Shown here: positions 1-7,740 of the stretch, in pieces
Position numbering within the stretch: the first letter of the stretch is position 1
How the letters are laid out: every line of letters begins with the position of its first letter
Assembly: GCF_009932475.1 (NCBI RefSeq)
Contig: NZ_BJOV01000001.1
Location: forward strand, 124,001-188,000
Direction of reading: 5' to 3'
Origin: Gordonia spumicola
GTDB lineage: Bacteria > Actinomycetota > Actinomycetes > Mycobacteriales > Mycobacteriaceae
Length of the DNA stretch: 64,000 nt
Position numbers and translations under genes: made by a program
Notes under the pieces: generated by a model
Databases searched by the model: none
Told to the model about the DNA's origin: nothing
Seen by the model: the letters and a program-made list of their open reading frames with translations, nothing else

Positions 1-201
1 CGCTTCTGGGGCTGGGACCCCAAGGAGAGCGTGTCGTTCATCGCGTGGGTCATCTACGCCGCGTACCTGCACGCCCGTGCGACCGCGGGGTGGCGCAAGG
101 CCGCGGCCTGGGTGAACGTCGCGGGATTCGTCGCGCTGCTGTTCAATCTGTTCGCGATCAACCTCGTCGTCTCGGGTCTGCACTCGTACGCGGGACTGTA
201 A
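1..201 (+). CDS. ccsB: Cytochrome c biogenesis protein CcsB (ResC-type), 3' end only
   Basis: The first 66 codons read as the C-terminal part of a CcsB/CcsA-family protein, which handles heme for system II cytochrome c maturation in the membrane. The piece opens with the family's WGWDPKE motif (the WWD-type heme-handling region), followed by two hydrophobic segments and the end VSGLHSYAGL. The start lies before the window. A strong hairpin follows 13 bases after the stop. This gene next to the menaquinone genes matches mycobacterial order. The family call is secure; whether the missing part is intact cannot be seen. Confidence 0.9.
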   Translation, partial: RFWGWDPKESVSFIAWVIYAAYLHARATAGWRKAAAWVNVAGFVALLFNLFAINLVVSGLHSYAGL

Positions 202-214
202 AGAGGTCGACAAC

Positions 215-263
215 AACTTCGGCACTCGCGGCCGCGCTCAGCGCGGCGGCGAGTGCCGAAGTT
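215..263. terminator. Bidirectional terminator hairpin after ccsB
   Basis: A 15-bp perfect inverted repeat (aacttcggcactcgc and its complement) encloses a second nested stem (gccgcgc/gcgcggc). It lies between ccsB (plus strand) and a small minus-strand gene ending at 267, so it can serve both convergent genes. There is no long T run, as is usual in high-GC actinobacteria. Confidence 0.75.
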
Positions 264-266
264 GTG

Positions 267-455
267 TCAGGAGTCGAGCGAACGCAGGAAGTCGGGGTCG
301 TCGTCCGGGCCGCGAGGCGATGCGCGGCGCGATTCGGGCACCACGTCGGCTGGCTGTGACGCTCCGACGAGGCGCCACGCCACGAACGCGATCGCGCAGA
401 TGAGTGCGGCAGCGAGAATGTAGGGCACGAGAACGGCCACGTCCTTCCCGTCCAC
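267..455 (-). CDS. Small membrane protein of unknown function
   Basis: This is a 62-residue reading frame with one hydrophobic segment (about residues 8-29, VLVPYILAAALICAIAFVAW) and a polar, Asp/Arg-rich tail (residues 35-62). I do not recognise the family. The first codons (GTG at 455) lie inside the hairpin that follows bldC, so the true start may be an in-frame GTG further in, for example at 428, giving a 53-residue protein that starts at the membrane segment. It ends four bases before the ccsB terminator. Existence is likely; the start is uncertain. Confidence 0.55.
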   Translation of the reverse strand: MDGKDVAVLVPYILAAALICAIAFVAWRLVGASQPADVVPESRRASPRGPDDDPDFLRSLDS

Positions 456-483
456 GCTACGCGAGGTCGGGAAGGACGTGGCC
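435..483 (-). terminator. Terminator hairpin after bldC
   Basis: A perfect 16-bp inverted repeat (435-450 and 468-483, arm ggccacgtccttcccg) with a 17-nt loop starts 17 bases after the bldC stop codon. Its downstream arm overlaps the first codons of the longest version of the next small gene. Confidence 0.65.
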
Positions 484-499
484 GTCGTGTCGTCGAGGG

Positions 500-724
500 T
501 CAGCCGCGATTGAGGAGGGCGACGACGTCGGCCTCGCGGAAACGGCGGTGGCCGCCCGGGGTGCGGATCGACTTGAGGACGCCGGACGACGCCCAGCGGG
601 CCACGGTCTTGGGGTTCACGTTGAACATGGCCGCGACCTGACCGGGGGTGAGGTTGTGCTGGGCGGCGAGCGCGGGGGTGATCAACTCGGCGGCCTGCTC
701 GTCATGCTCTGCGGTTGCGGTCAT
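500..724 (-). CDS. bldC: BldC-family MerR-like DNA-binding regulator
   Basis: This 74-residue protein is almost entirely one winged helix-turn-helix. LTPGQVAAMFNVNPKTVARW forms the HTH (residues about 25-44), then SSGVLKSIRTPGGHRRFRE forms the wing, then VVALLNRG. This is the typical BldC/MerR DNA-binding half without an effector domain. BldC is a developmental regulator in Streptomyces that binds DNA cooperatively; here it is presumably a general regulator. It is divergent from the DUF4229 gene with 200 bp between them and is followed by a strong hairpin. The identification rests on the GGHRRF wing motif and the length. Confidence 0.88.
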   Translation of the reverse strand: MTATAEHDEQAAELITPALAAQHNLTPGQVAAMFNVNPKTVARWASSGVLKSIRTPGGHRRFREADVVALLNRG

Positions 725-924
725 CGGACCCTCCTGAGGTTCGTGGGGGGACTGGGCGCGGTGTGCGCCGGAAAAGTCGGTGAGATCCTTGTCCCGATTT
801 CCAGTAGTACACGCAGGTGGGGCGGTTGCTCGAACAGTCAGGTGTAAGTAAAGAGACCGTAATGTCCGTTGAGGGACCTTTGGCTGACGTTCCGTTGCAC
901 GTCAGGGCCCGTATCCTAGGTGTC

Positions 925-1269
925 ATGAGCAATGAGATTCCGGCCGATGAGGCGCCCGCGGCAACCGACGGCGGCGACAAGCCCGCGACGACGGGAACGC
1001 TGATCGTCGCGATCGCCTTGTACACGGCGGCCCGCCTCGCGCTCGTCGTCGTGATCGCCGCGATCATCTTCTTCGTGGGCAAGGCGGCGGGCGTCGACGT
1101 TCCGCTCGTCGTGGCCGCGGTCTTCGGCGTCCTGATCGCCCTGCCGGTCGGCATGGTCGCGTTCAAGACCCTCCGGCTCCGCGTGAACGACCAGATCACG
1201 CGCATCGACGCCGCACGCAGCGCGCGTCACGACGAACTCCAGGCGCGCCTGCGGGGCGATTCGAAGTGA
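925..1269 (+). CDS. DUF4229-type small membrane protein
   Basis: The protein has 114 residues: an acidic, Pro/Ala-rich N-terminus (1-22), two membrane segments (about 24-47 and 55-75) separated by a short GKAAGVDV loop, and a charged cytoplasmic tail with [21 protein letters not shown]. This matches the actinobacterial DUF4229 pattern as I know it; no function is known. ATG 925 is chosen because the segment upstream (817-924) has no membrane or family character. Its stop overlaps the GTG start of the next gene (GTGA), so the two are probably translationally coupled. Confidence 0.75.
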   Translation: MSNEIPADEAPAATDGGDKPATTGTLIVAIALYTAARLALVVVIAAIIFFVGKAAGVDVPLVVAAVFGVLIALPVGMVAFKTLRLRVNDQITRIDAARSARHDELQARLRGDSK

Positions 1270-2375
1270 CCGGCACGCGGGTCGTCGACCGTCCGTCCGA
1301 TCGATCGTGGACGGCGGAGGCGGTCCGGCGGATCGGGGCCGACGCGCTGCGGAGCGCGGACACGCACCTGCTGAAGGTCGACCTTCCGGCTTGGTCGCGG
1401 ACCGAGGCGGGCGGCGTCGACCTGTATCTGAAAGACGAGTCGACGCATCCGACGGGGTCGTTGAAGCATCGGCTCGCCCGGTCGCTGTTCTTGTACGCAT
1501 TGTGCAACGGATGGATCGGCCCCGACACCACGGTCATCGAGGCGTCGTCGGGTTCGACCGCGGTGTCGGAGGCGTACTTCGCCAAGCTCATCGGCGTCCC
1601 GTTCGTCGCTGTCATGGTGACGGGGACCTCGCCGCGTAAGACGGAGCTGATCGAGGCGCAGGGCGGACGCTGCCACTTCGTCGACTCGCCGACCGAGATC
1701 TACGCCGCCGCGTCGCAGCTCGAAGCCCAACTCGGCGGACACTTCATCGACCAGTTCACGATGGCCGAGCGGGCCACCGACTGGCGCGGCAACAACAACA
1801 TCGCCGAATCGGTGTTCGCGCAGATGCGCGGCGAACCGCACCCGGTGCCGGAGTGGATCGTCGTCGGGGCCGGGACGGGCGGCACGTCCGCGACGTTCGG
1901 CCGCTACCTGCGCTACCAGCAGCACGACACCCGGCTCGCCGTCGTCGATGTGGAGAACTCCGTCTTCCTGCCCGCGTACGAGGCGGGCGACGGTTCGATC
2001 ACGTCCACCGGCGGCTCGCGGATCGAGGGGATCGGCCGCCCTCGGGTGGAGCCGTCGTTCGTGTCGCAGGTGATCGATCGGATGATCGGGGTGCCCGACG
2101 CCGCGTCGGTCGCCGCGGCGCGATTCCTGAGCGCCCGGCTCGGTCGTCGGGTGGGCGGGTCCACCGGCACCAACTTCTGGGGTGCGTGCGCACTGATGGG
2201 GGAGATGGTCGACGAGGGTCGGGCGGGCAGCGTGGTCACGCTCCTGTGCGACAGCGGCGACCGCTACGATCACACCTACTACAACGACGACTGGGTGGCC
2301 GAGCAAGAACTCGATCTGGACCCGCCGACCGCAGTCCTCGCCGAGTACTTCGCCACGGGGGTCTGGAACTCCTGA
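1266..2375 (+). CDS. cds1: PLP-dependent enzyme of the cysteine synthase fold, Cds1-like L-cysteine desulfhydrase
   Basis: This 369-residue fold-type II PLP enzyme has the PLP lysine in TGSLKHRL (K67), the substrate loop [14 protein letters not shown] (92-105) and the phosphate-binding glycines GAGTGGT (201-207). The long N-terminus and the C-terminal [18 protein letters not shown] region match Cds1 of M. tuberculosis, which cleaves cysteine to H2S, ammonia and pyruvate. The assignment over plain cysteine synthase is from memory of the family and is less certain than the fold. The GTG start overlaps the stop of the DUF4229 gene. An ABC exporter follows 14 bp downstream and may be co-transcribed. 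Confidence 0.8.
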   Translation: MTGTRVVDRPSDRSWTAEAVRRIGADALRSADTHLLKVDLPAWSRTEAGGVDLYLKDESTHPTGSLKHRLARSLFLYALCNGWIGPDTTVIEASSGSTAVSEAYFAKLIGVPFVAVMVTGTSPRKTELIEAQGGRCHFVDSPTEIYAAASQLEAQLGGHFIDQFTMAERATDWRGNNNIAESVFAQMRGEPHPVPEWIVVGAGTGGTSATFGRYLRYQQHDTRLAVVDVENSVFLPAYEAGDGSITSTGGSRIEGIGRPRVEPSFVSQVIDRMIGVPDAASVAAARFLSARLGRRVGGSTGTNFWGACALMGEMVDEGRAGSVVTLLCDSGDRYDHTYYNDDWVAEQELDLDPPTAVLAEYFATGVWNS

Positions 2376-2389
2376 CAGGAGGTCCAGCC

Positions 2390-3064
2390 ATGCCCGTCGT
2401 CGACGCCGTCGACCTGGTCCGGGAGTACCGGATGGGGACGGAGACGGTCCGCGCGCTCGACGGCGCGTCCCTCACCTTGGACGGCGGCCAGTTCGTGTCC
2501 GTCGTCGGACCGTCGGGAGCGGGCAAGTCGACGCTGCTGCACATCATCGGGGCCCTCGACGCTCCGACGTCCGGGTCGATCCGGGTGGACGGCGTCGACC
2601 TGACCGCGCTGTCGGACGACGCCGCGTCGGAGTTCCGGCGACGTCGCGTCGGCTTCATCTTCCAGTTCTTCAACCTGGTGCCGACCCTGTCGGCGTGGGA
2701 GAACGTCGCCCTGCCGATGCTCCTGGACTCCCGGTCTCTGGCGAAGGCCAAACCCCGCGCCGTCGAACTGATGGAGCGCGTCGGCCTCGGACATCGGATC
2801 GATCATCGGCCGTCGGAACTGTCCGGCGGACAGATGCAGCGGGTGGCGATCGCGCGATCGCTGATCATGGAGCCGACGATCGTGCTCGCCGACGAACCGA
2901 CAGGCAATCTGGACTCGCACACCGGCGCGGACGTCCTCGCGCTCCTCGCCGACGTCGCCCACGAGAATCCGAACCGACTCGTGTTGATGGTGACCCATGA
3001 TGCGGCGGCCGCGTCGGCCTGCGACCGGGTGGTGACCGTGAGCGACGGCCGCGTGGCGGGTTGA
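2390..3064 (+). CDS. ABC transporter ATP-binding protein (MacB/LolD type)
   Basis: A 224-residue ATPase with all motifs: Walker A GPSGAGKST (40-48), Q-loop Q92, signature LSGGQ (144-148), Walker B IVLADEP (164-170) and switch histidine H203. The NLVPTLSAWENVALPM stretch is typical of the MacB/LolD/FtsE group that pairs with FtsX-fold permeases. ATG 2390 has a strong AGGAGG at 2377-2382. The stop overlaps the TTG start of the permease gene (TTGA), so both subunits are probably made together. The substrate is unknown. Confidence 0.93.
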   Translation: MPVVDAVDLVREYRMGTETVRALDGASLTLDGGQFVSVVGPSGAGKSTLLHIIGALDAPTSGSIRVDGVDLTALSDDAASEFRRRRVGFIFQFFNLVPTLSAWENVALPMLLDSRSLAKAKPRAVELMERVGLGHRIDHRPSELSGGQMQRVAIARSLIMEPTIVLADEPTGNLDSHTGADVLALLADVAHENPNRLVLMVTHDAAAASACDRVVTVSDGRVAG

Positions 3065-5592
3065 TCGGCGTGCGTTCGCTGCTGGCGGGTCTCACCAGGG
3101 TTCGTGTGCTCGGCCTGCGGGAGTTGACCTCCCACAAGCTGCGCGTCGTCACGTCGCTGCTCGTCGTGACGGTCTCGTCGGCGCTGCTGGTCGCAGTACT
3201 GTCGGTGTACGGCTCGCTGACCGCGTCGGTCCGGGACTTCAACGCCGCGATATCCGGGGCCGCGACGTTGGAGGTGGCCGGGATCGCCGACTCCGGCGTT
3301 CCCGACGAGATCGCCGGGGAACTCCGAGAGCGTGTGCCGCAGGCCGACGAGGTGGTCCCGATCGTGCGCGGCTCCGTCGTCATCGACGGGCGTCCGACGG
3401 TGCTCCTCGGCTCGGACTATCGGGCGTCGTCGCTGTCGCCGCAACTCGGTGCGGCCGCCGAGTCGGACGGCTCGGGGATCGGCCTCGACGATCTCGACGA
3501 CGGGATCGTCGTCGGTCCCGCGGTCGGACTCCGCGAGGGGCAGGACGTGCGAGTCGGCGGCCAGACGCTGCGGGTGATCCGGGTGCTGGGCGACGAGGCG
3601 TCGACGTTGAACGGCGGCCGGTTCGTGTTCGCGTATCTGCCGCTGGCGCAGCGCCTGGCCGGGCTGACCGATGCCGTCGACTCGCTGTTGATCGTCCCTA
3701 AAGCCGACGCCGACCCCGATGATCTGCGACGTTCGGTCGAGCGAGTGGTCGGGGACCGGGCTGGTGTCGTCGATCCCGATTTCCGGGTCCGACAGGCTGA
3801 GGTCGCGGGCTCTGTGGTGCGGGACTCGACGCTGCTGGTCTCGATGGTGTCGCTGGTGATCGCGGCCTTTCTCGTCTTCAACACGATGAACATGGCGGTC
3901 GCTTCGCGGCGCCGGAGTCTGGCGATGATCCGTGCGCTGGGCGGGCGGCGCAGGCACCTCGCGGGCGACCTCCTGGGCGAGGCGACGCTGTTCGGCCTGG
4001 TCGGCGGCGTCGTCGGCATTCCGGTCGGCGTGGTCGCGGGGCGATGGGCGTTGAGTCGGGTTCCCGGCGGAACCTCGTCGGTCGGCATGGAGGTCCGTTA
4101 CACACTGCCCGCATACGTACCGGTCGCCGGGGTCGCGGCGGCTGTCCTCGCGTGTGTGGCGGCCACGGCGCTCGCCGCGAAGTCGGTGTTCGCGGTGACC
4201 CCGGTGGAGGCGATGTCGCCGGGGCAGGTCGCCGACGCCGCTCCGCTGTCGAAGCGGTTGCTGTGGAGCTCGGGCGGAGCCGGTGTCGTCGGGATCGCCG
4301 CGTCGTGGCTGATCGTGGAGACCGTCGACGGGCGGCCCGCGATCCTCGCCGGAGCCGTCTACGCCGTCGCCGGTCTGGTGCTGTGTCTCGCGCTCAGCCC
4401 CGTGTTGGTCGCGGGTGTGCGGGCGGTCGCATCGCGGTTCGCAGGCCCAGGACGACTGGCCGCGGTCAACTCCGAGCGCGCGCCGCGTCGGGTGTGGGCG
4501 ACCGTCATGACGGTCGCCGTCGCGGTCGCGGTCGGCATCGGCATCTCGGGTGCGCTCGACAACCTGGTCGGATCGCTGTCGTCGTCGCTCGACGGGCTGA
4601 GCACGCCGGACCTGTACGTCTCGTCGCAAGACGCGGAGTCGATCCCGACCGGGCCGATCCTGGACCCGGCCATTCGGTCGGAGGTCGCCGCGACACCCGG
4701 TGTGCGACAGGTGATCGGCGGCCAGTGGGCCACCGTCAACCTCGGCGACGCCCGGGTGGTCCTGCAGGGGCTCGAACGGGGAGCCTCGGCGCCGTTCCTG
4801 CGCAAGGCGTCGCCCGACGCGGCCGAAGCGGTTCTTCAGGGGCGGGGGATCCTCCTGTCGCGCACCCTCTCCCGCACGTTGGGCTCCGACGTCGGCGACA
4901 CGCTGACGCTCGCGACCCCGTCGGGGCCGCGCCGGCTGCCGGTGCTCGAGACCGTGAACTACGTGTCGATGGACTCGGGCGTCGCCGCCGTGTCGATCGA
5001 TCTGCTGCACGACTGGTTCCGTCGGCCCGGGGACACGTACCTGCAGGTGATGATCGACGCGGGGGCCGATCACGACGCGGTCCGCCGGGAGATCGCCGAG
5101 ATCGCGGACGCGCATCCCGGCGTCGGGGGCGCGGCGGTGCACGTGTACACCGGCGAGCAGGCGCTGGCCGCGGCGCAGCGGACGGCCGAACAGTCGGGCG
5201 GGTTCACCGTCGCCATCCAATGGATCGTGTCCGGCGCCGCGGCGATCGCGCTGCTCAACACGCTGCTGCTCTCGGTCCTGGAACGCCGACGCGAGATCGG
5301 CGTGCTGCGCTCGATGGGGGCGTCCCGACGGTTCGTGTTCTCGATGGTGCTGGCCGAGGCCGGTGCGATCGCCGTCGTCGGAGCCGTCACCGGCATCGTC
5401 ATGGGAACCGGACTCCACCTGCTCGCCGACGGGATCCTCACCGAGACCACGTCCATCGACATCGCATACACGCCGCTGTGGTCGTCGACCTGGTACGTGG
5501 CGGTGTCCGCGGCACTGTGCCTGATCGGCGCCGTCGTCCCCGCCGTGCGTGCGTCACGCCAGAACATCAGCGAGTCGATCGCGTCGGAGTGA
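3061..5592 (+). CDS. FtsX-fold ABC transporter permease, two-module (MacB-like exporter)
   Basis: This 843-residue permease carries two FtsX domains in one chain. Each has a membrane helix before an extracellular domain and three helices after it: about residues 28-55, 250-385, 405-455, 475-500 and 720-835. Conserved ERRREIGVLRSMGAS (near 743-757) and RRRSLAMIRALGGRRR (near 280-295) coupling segments are visible. The TTG start overlaps the ATPase stop; a GTG at 3070 is an alternative. It probably exports a lipid, peptide or lipoprotein, but nothing nearby fixes the substrate. No terminator-like hairpin is obvious after the stop. Confidence 0.9.
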   Translation: MIGVRSLLAGLTRVRVLGLRELTSHKLRVVTSLLVVTVSSALLVAVLSVYGSLTASVRDFNAAISGAATLEVAGIADSGVPDEIAGELRERVPQADEVVPIVRGSVVIDGRPTVLLGSDYRASSLSPQLGAAAESDGSGIGLDDLDDGIVVGPAVGLREGQDVRVGGQTLRVIRVLGDEASTLNGGRFVFAYLPLAQRLAGLTDAVDSLLIVPKADADPDDLRRSVERVVGDRAGVVDPDFRVRQAEVAGSVVRDSTLLVSMVSLVIAAFLVFNTMNMAVASRRRSLAMIRALGGRRRHLAGDLLGEATLFGLVGGVVGIPVGVVAGRWALSRVPGGTSSVGMEVRYTLPAYVPVAGVAAAVLACVAATALAAKSVFAVTPVEAMSPGQVADAAPLSKRLLWSSGGAGVVGIAASWLIVETVDGRPAILAGAVYAVAGLVLCLALSPVLVAGVRAVASRFAGPGRLAAVNSERAPRRVWATVMTVAVAVAVGIGISGALDNLVGSLSSSLDGLSTPDLYVSSQDAESIPTGPILDPAIRSEVAATPGVRQVIGGQWATVNLGDARVVLQGLERGASAPFLRKASPDAAEAVLQGRGILLSRTLSRTLGSDVGDTLTLATPSGPRRLPVLETVNYVSMDSGVAAVSIDLLHDWFRRPGDTYLQVMIDAGADHDAVRREIAEIADAHPGVGGAAVHVYTGEQALAAAQRTAEQSGGFTVAIQWIVSGAAAIALLNTLLLSVLERRREIGVLRSMGASRRFVFSMVLAEAGAIAVVGAVTGIVMGTGLHLLADGILTETTSIDIAYTPLWSSTWYVAVSAALCLIGAVVPAVRASRQNISESIASE

Positions 5593-5643
5593 GGGTCGGT
5601 CCTCCGTTCTCCGGATGCTCTTCCGCACCGGACGCACATCGAT

Positions 5644-5689
5644 TGTCAATAAATGTTGACAACACTCGAAGTGTCAACATAACCTGACA
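5644..5689 (+). promoter_or_regulatory. Two tandem TGTCA-N8-TGACA operators over a promoter for a leaderless transcript
   Basis: Two palindromes of the same form, TGTCA-8 bp-TGACA, lie at 5644-5661 and 5672-5689, centres 28 bp apart. Between them a -35 (TTGACA, 5656-5661) and a -10-like ATAACC (5679-5684) are separated by 17 bp. Transcription would start at about 5691-5692, the ATG of the next gene, so the mRNA should be leaderless. One operator covers the -35 and the other the -10 and start point, which suits repression, perhaps by the HTH protein encoded just downstream. Confidence 0.65.
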
Positions 5690-5691
5690 TC

Positions 5692-5958
5692 ATGCACGAC
5701 GAAGAGATGCCGACCGACACGAACTCGATGACCGGAACCGCAGCGAGCTCCGACCCCGCCGTGGGCCTGGGAACAGTGCGCGCACTGCGAACTCTCGCGG
5801 ACCGTCTCGAAGACGTCCACGTCGCTTCCGCTCGAGCCGCAGGCTGGAGCTGGCAGGCGATCGCGGACGTCCTGCAGGTCAGCCGGCAGGCCGTGCACCA
5901 GAAGCACTCGTATCAAGAGGCCGCGCAAGCGGCTGGAAAGGACGGCAACGATGTTTGA
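5692..5958 (+). CDS. Small helix-turn-helix protein paired with a Clp-N-domain protein
   Basis: The protein has 88 residues with an acidic N-terminus and a C-terminal HTH: ADRLEDVHVASARAAGWSWQAIADVLQVSRQAVHQKHS (about 37-74), similar to sigma-factor region 4 and HTH_38 helices. Small HTH genes of this kind often sit directly before Clp N-terminal-domain genes in actinobacteria. It overlaps the next gene by 8 nt. The double operator 2 bp upstream suggests autoregulation, which is inference. No catalytic domain is present. Confidence 0.8.
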   Translation: MHDEEMPTDTNSMTGTAASSDPAVGLGTVRALRTLADRLEDVHVASARAAGWSWQAIADVLQVSRQAVHQKHSYQEAAQAAGKDGNDV

Positions 5959-6703
5959 CCGTTTCTCGCGGGACGACCGCACAGTATTCATGTTCGCCAC
6001 GCAGGAGGCCCGCGACCTGGGCCACCCGTCGTTCGGCAACGACCATCTGCTCCTCGGCATGCTCTGCAACGCCAGGAGTCCCATCTTCGGCGTCCTCGCC
6101 GACCAGGGCCTCACACTCGACGCCGCTCGCGTCGTCGTCCGTGACTTCCACGCGTCCGACGAGGCGACCGCCGAATCGGATGAGCGGGGTCGGTACGACG
6201 AGGACCGCGACGCACTCGCCAGCATCGGCATAGATCTGGACCGCGTGCGGGAAGCGGTCCGCGACAAGTTCGGCGACGACCTCGCCGACGGTTGGGGACA
6301 GCGCCGAGGCGGTCGAGGCCACCGGCGGCGCGGTGACGGTTGCGACGAGCGTCGCGGCCATCACCGCCCGCACGGTCGCGGACGCGGCTTCGGCGGCCCG
6401 TTCGGCGGACCCGACGGACCCGGCTGGGACGGGGAAGGTCCCTGGGAGGGCGGCCGCGGTCGACGCGGACCCCGAGGCCGGGGACGCGCTCGTATGGCGG
6501 GGCCGGTCCGGGACGCCATGCACTCGGCCGTCACCCTGGTCCGCAGTCGGGGTGATCGATCGATCACCGCCGAGCATCTGCTCCTCGGCATCCTCGATGC
6601 GGGCGACGACGCCTCGCGCGCCGTCATCGCATCGGCCACCGATGTCGACGCCCTGCGGACCGCCGTCACGGCACTCCTGGAGAGCCGCTCCGCGGCTGTC
6701 TAG
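5951..6703 (+). CDS. Clp N-terminal-domain protein with a Gly/Arg/His-rich linker
   Basis: This 250-residue protein has a Clp-N repeat at residues 1-110 ([20 protein letters not shown]) and a second half-repeat at 186-250 ([20 protein letters not shown]). They are joined by a low-complexity Gly, Arg and His linker (about 113-182). There is no AAA ATPase module, so it cannot act alone as an unfoldase; Clp-N domains bind substrates or adaptors. It overlaps the HTH gene by 8 nt and shares the palindromic CTAG (6700-6703) with the convergent menA, where both genes use TAG. The linker resembles disordered or metal/nucleic-acid-binding tracts. Confidence 0.85.
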   Translation: MFDRFSRDDRTVFMFATQEARDLGHPSFGNDHLLLGMLCNARSPIFGVLADQGLTLDAARVVVRDFHASDEATAESDERGRYDEDRDALASIGIDLDRVREAVRDKFGDDLADGWGQRRGGRGHRRRGDGCDERRGHHRPHGRGRGFGGPFGGPDGPGWDGEGPWEGGRGRRGPRGRGRARMAGPVRDAMHSAVTLVRSRGDRSITAEHLLLGILDAGDDASRAVIASATDVDALRTAVTALLESRSAAV

Positions 6704-7581
6704 CCGAGGCCGAGAGCGAGTCCCGTCGCCACCGACCACGCGAGCATCGCGAGGCCGGTGGTGGCGAGGGTCGGGATGAGGTCGCGGCCGCGGGCGCCGG
6801 ACGCGACCGGGCGCACGGCGACGACCGCGACGGGGGCGGCGAGGAAACCGGCGAACGCCCACGTGGTCACCGGAACCAGCGTCAGAGTCGCGATGAACGG
6901 CACGGCGAGCAGGAACACGTACAGGCCGCGGGTGCCGCGGTCGCCCAGGCGGACGGCGAGGGTGATCTTGCCCGACTCCGCGTCGGTCGGGATGTCGCGC
7001 AGGTTGTTGGCGACCAAGACGGCGCTCGAGAACGATCCGACGGCGACCGCGGCGACCGCTCCGACCCAGTCGACGCGACCGACGGTCACGAACTGGGTTC
7101 CCATGACGGCCACCAGGCCGAAGAACACGAACACCGCTATCTCGCCGAAGCCGAGATAGCCGTACGGCTTCTTGCCGCCGGTGTAGAACCAGGCGCCCGC
7201 GATGCAGACGACGCCGACGGCGATCAGCCACCAGGCGGTCGTCGCGGCCAATGCGAGCCCGCCGACCGCGCCGATCCCGAAGCATGTGAACGCCGCGGCC
7301 TTGACGGCGCCCGGCGAGGCGGCCTTCGACCCGACCAGGCGCATCGGGCCGACCCGGTCGTCGTCGGTGCCGCGGATGCCGTCGGAGTAGTCGTTGGCGA
7401 AGTTCACGCCGATGATCAGCGCCACGGCCACGAGCAGAGCGAGGGCGGCCTTCCACCAGACGACGTCCCCGATGCGGGCGGCCGCACCGACGCCCGCCAC
7501 GACGGGCGCCACCGCGTTCGGCAGCGTTCGCGGTCGTGCTCCCTGGATCCACTCGTTGACCGTTGCCACGCGTCCAAGCAT
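6700..7581 (-). CDS. menA: 1,4-dihydroxy-2-naphthoate polyprenyltransferase MenA
   Basis: MenA joins the polyprenyl chain to DHNA in the membrane to make demethylmenaquinone. From ATG 7581 the protein is 293 residues with about eight membrane helices. Both UbiA-family Asp-rich motifs are present: [13 protein letters not shown] near residue 62 and [10 protein letters not shown] near residue 180. The N-terminal [17 protein letters not shown] is typical of MenA. A longer frame to 7665 adds only an Arg/Ser/Gly-rich stretch and is not chosen. Other men genes are at 9098, 23773, 33526, 35649 and 36368. Confidence 0.95.
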   Translation of the reverse strand: MLGRVATVNEWIQGARPRTLPNAVAPVVAGVGAAARIGDVVWWKAALALLVAVALIIGVNFANDYSDGIRGTDDDRVGPMRLVGSKAASPGAVKAAAFTCFGIGAVGGLALAATTAWWLIAVGVVCIAGAWFYTGGKKPYGYLGFGEIAVFVFFGLVAVMGTQFVTVGRVDWVGAVAAVAVGSFSSAVLVANNLRDIPTDAESGKITLAVRLGDRGTRGLYVFLLAVPFIATLTLVPVTTWAFAGFLAAPVAVVAVRPVASGARGRDLIPTLATTGLAMLAWSVATGLALGLG

Positions 7582-7652
7582 GTCACGCCCCTCGACCCGT
7601 CCATGTGGGGCCCGGCCGTGGCCGCTCCGCTGCGAGTGTGCTCGACTCGGCC

Positions 7653-7705
7653 ATCCGAATGACACGCACTACCCGTATCGAGGGGAATCGGTAGTGCGTT
7701 CGGAT
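7653..7705. promoter_or_regulatory. Inverted repeat between divergent menA and PE-PPE genes
   Basis: ACGCACTACC (7664-7673) is complementary to GGTAGTGCGT (7690-7699), and outer segments ATCCGA (7653-7658) and TCGGAT (7700-7705) also pair, with a small bulge. The element lies 36 bp before the PE-PPE start and may be an operator or a 5' UTR hairpin. Confidence 0.45.
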
Positions 7706-7740
7706 CAATCAGGCACGGAAAATCCGTCGGAGCGTCGAAA

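Noticed and set aside
2803..5418. 871-residue open frame on the minus strand
   Set aside because: It lies opposite a clear ABC permease gene; long open antisense frames arise from the GC-rich third codon positions. The product is a run of Arg, Asp, Gly and His with no domain.
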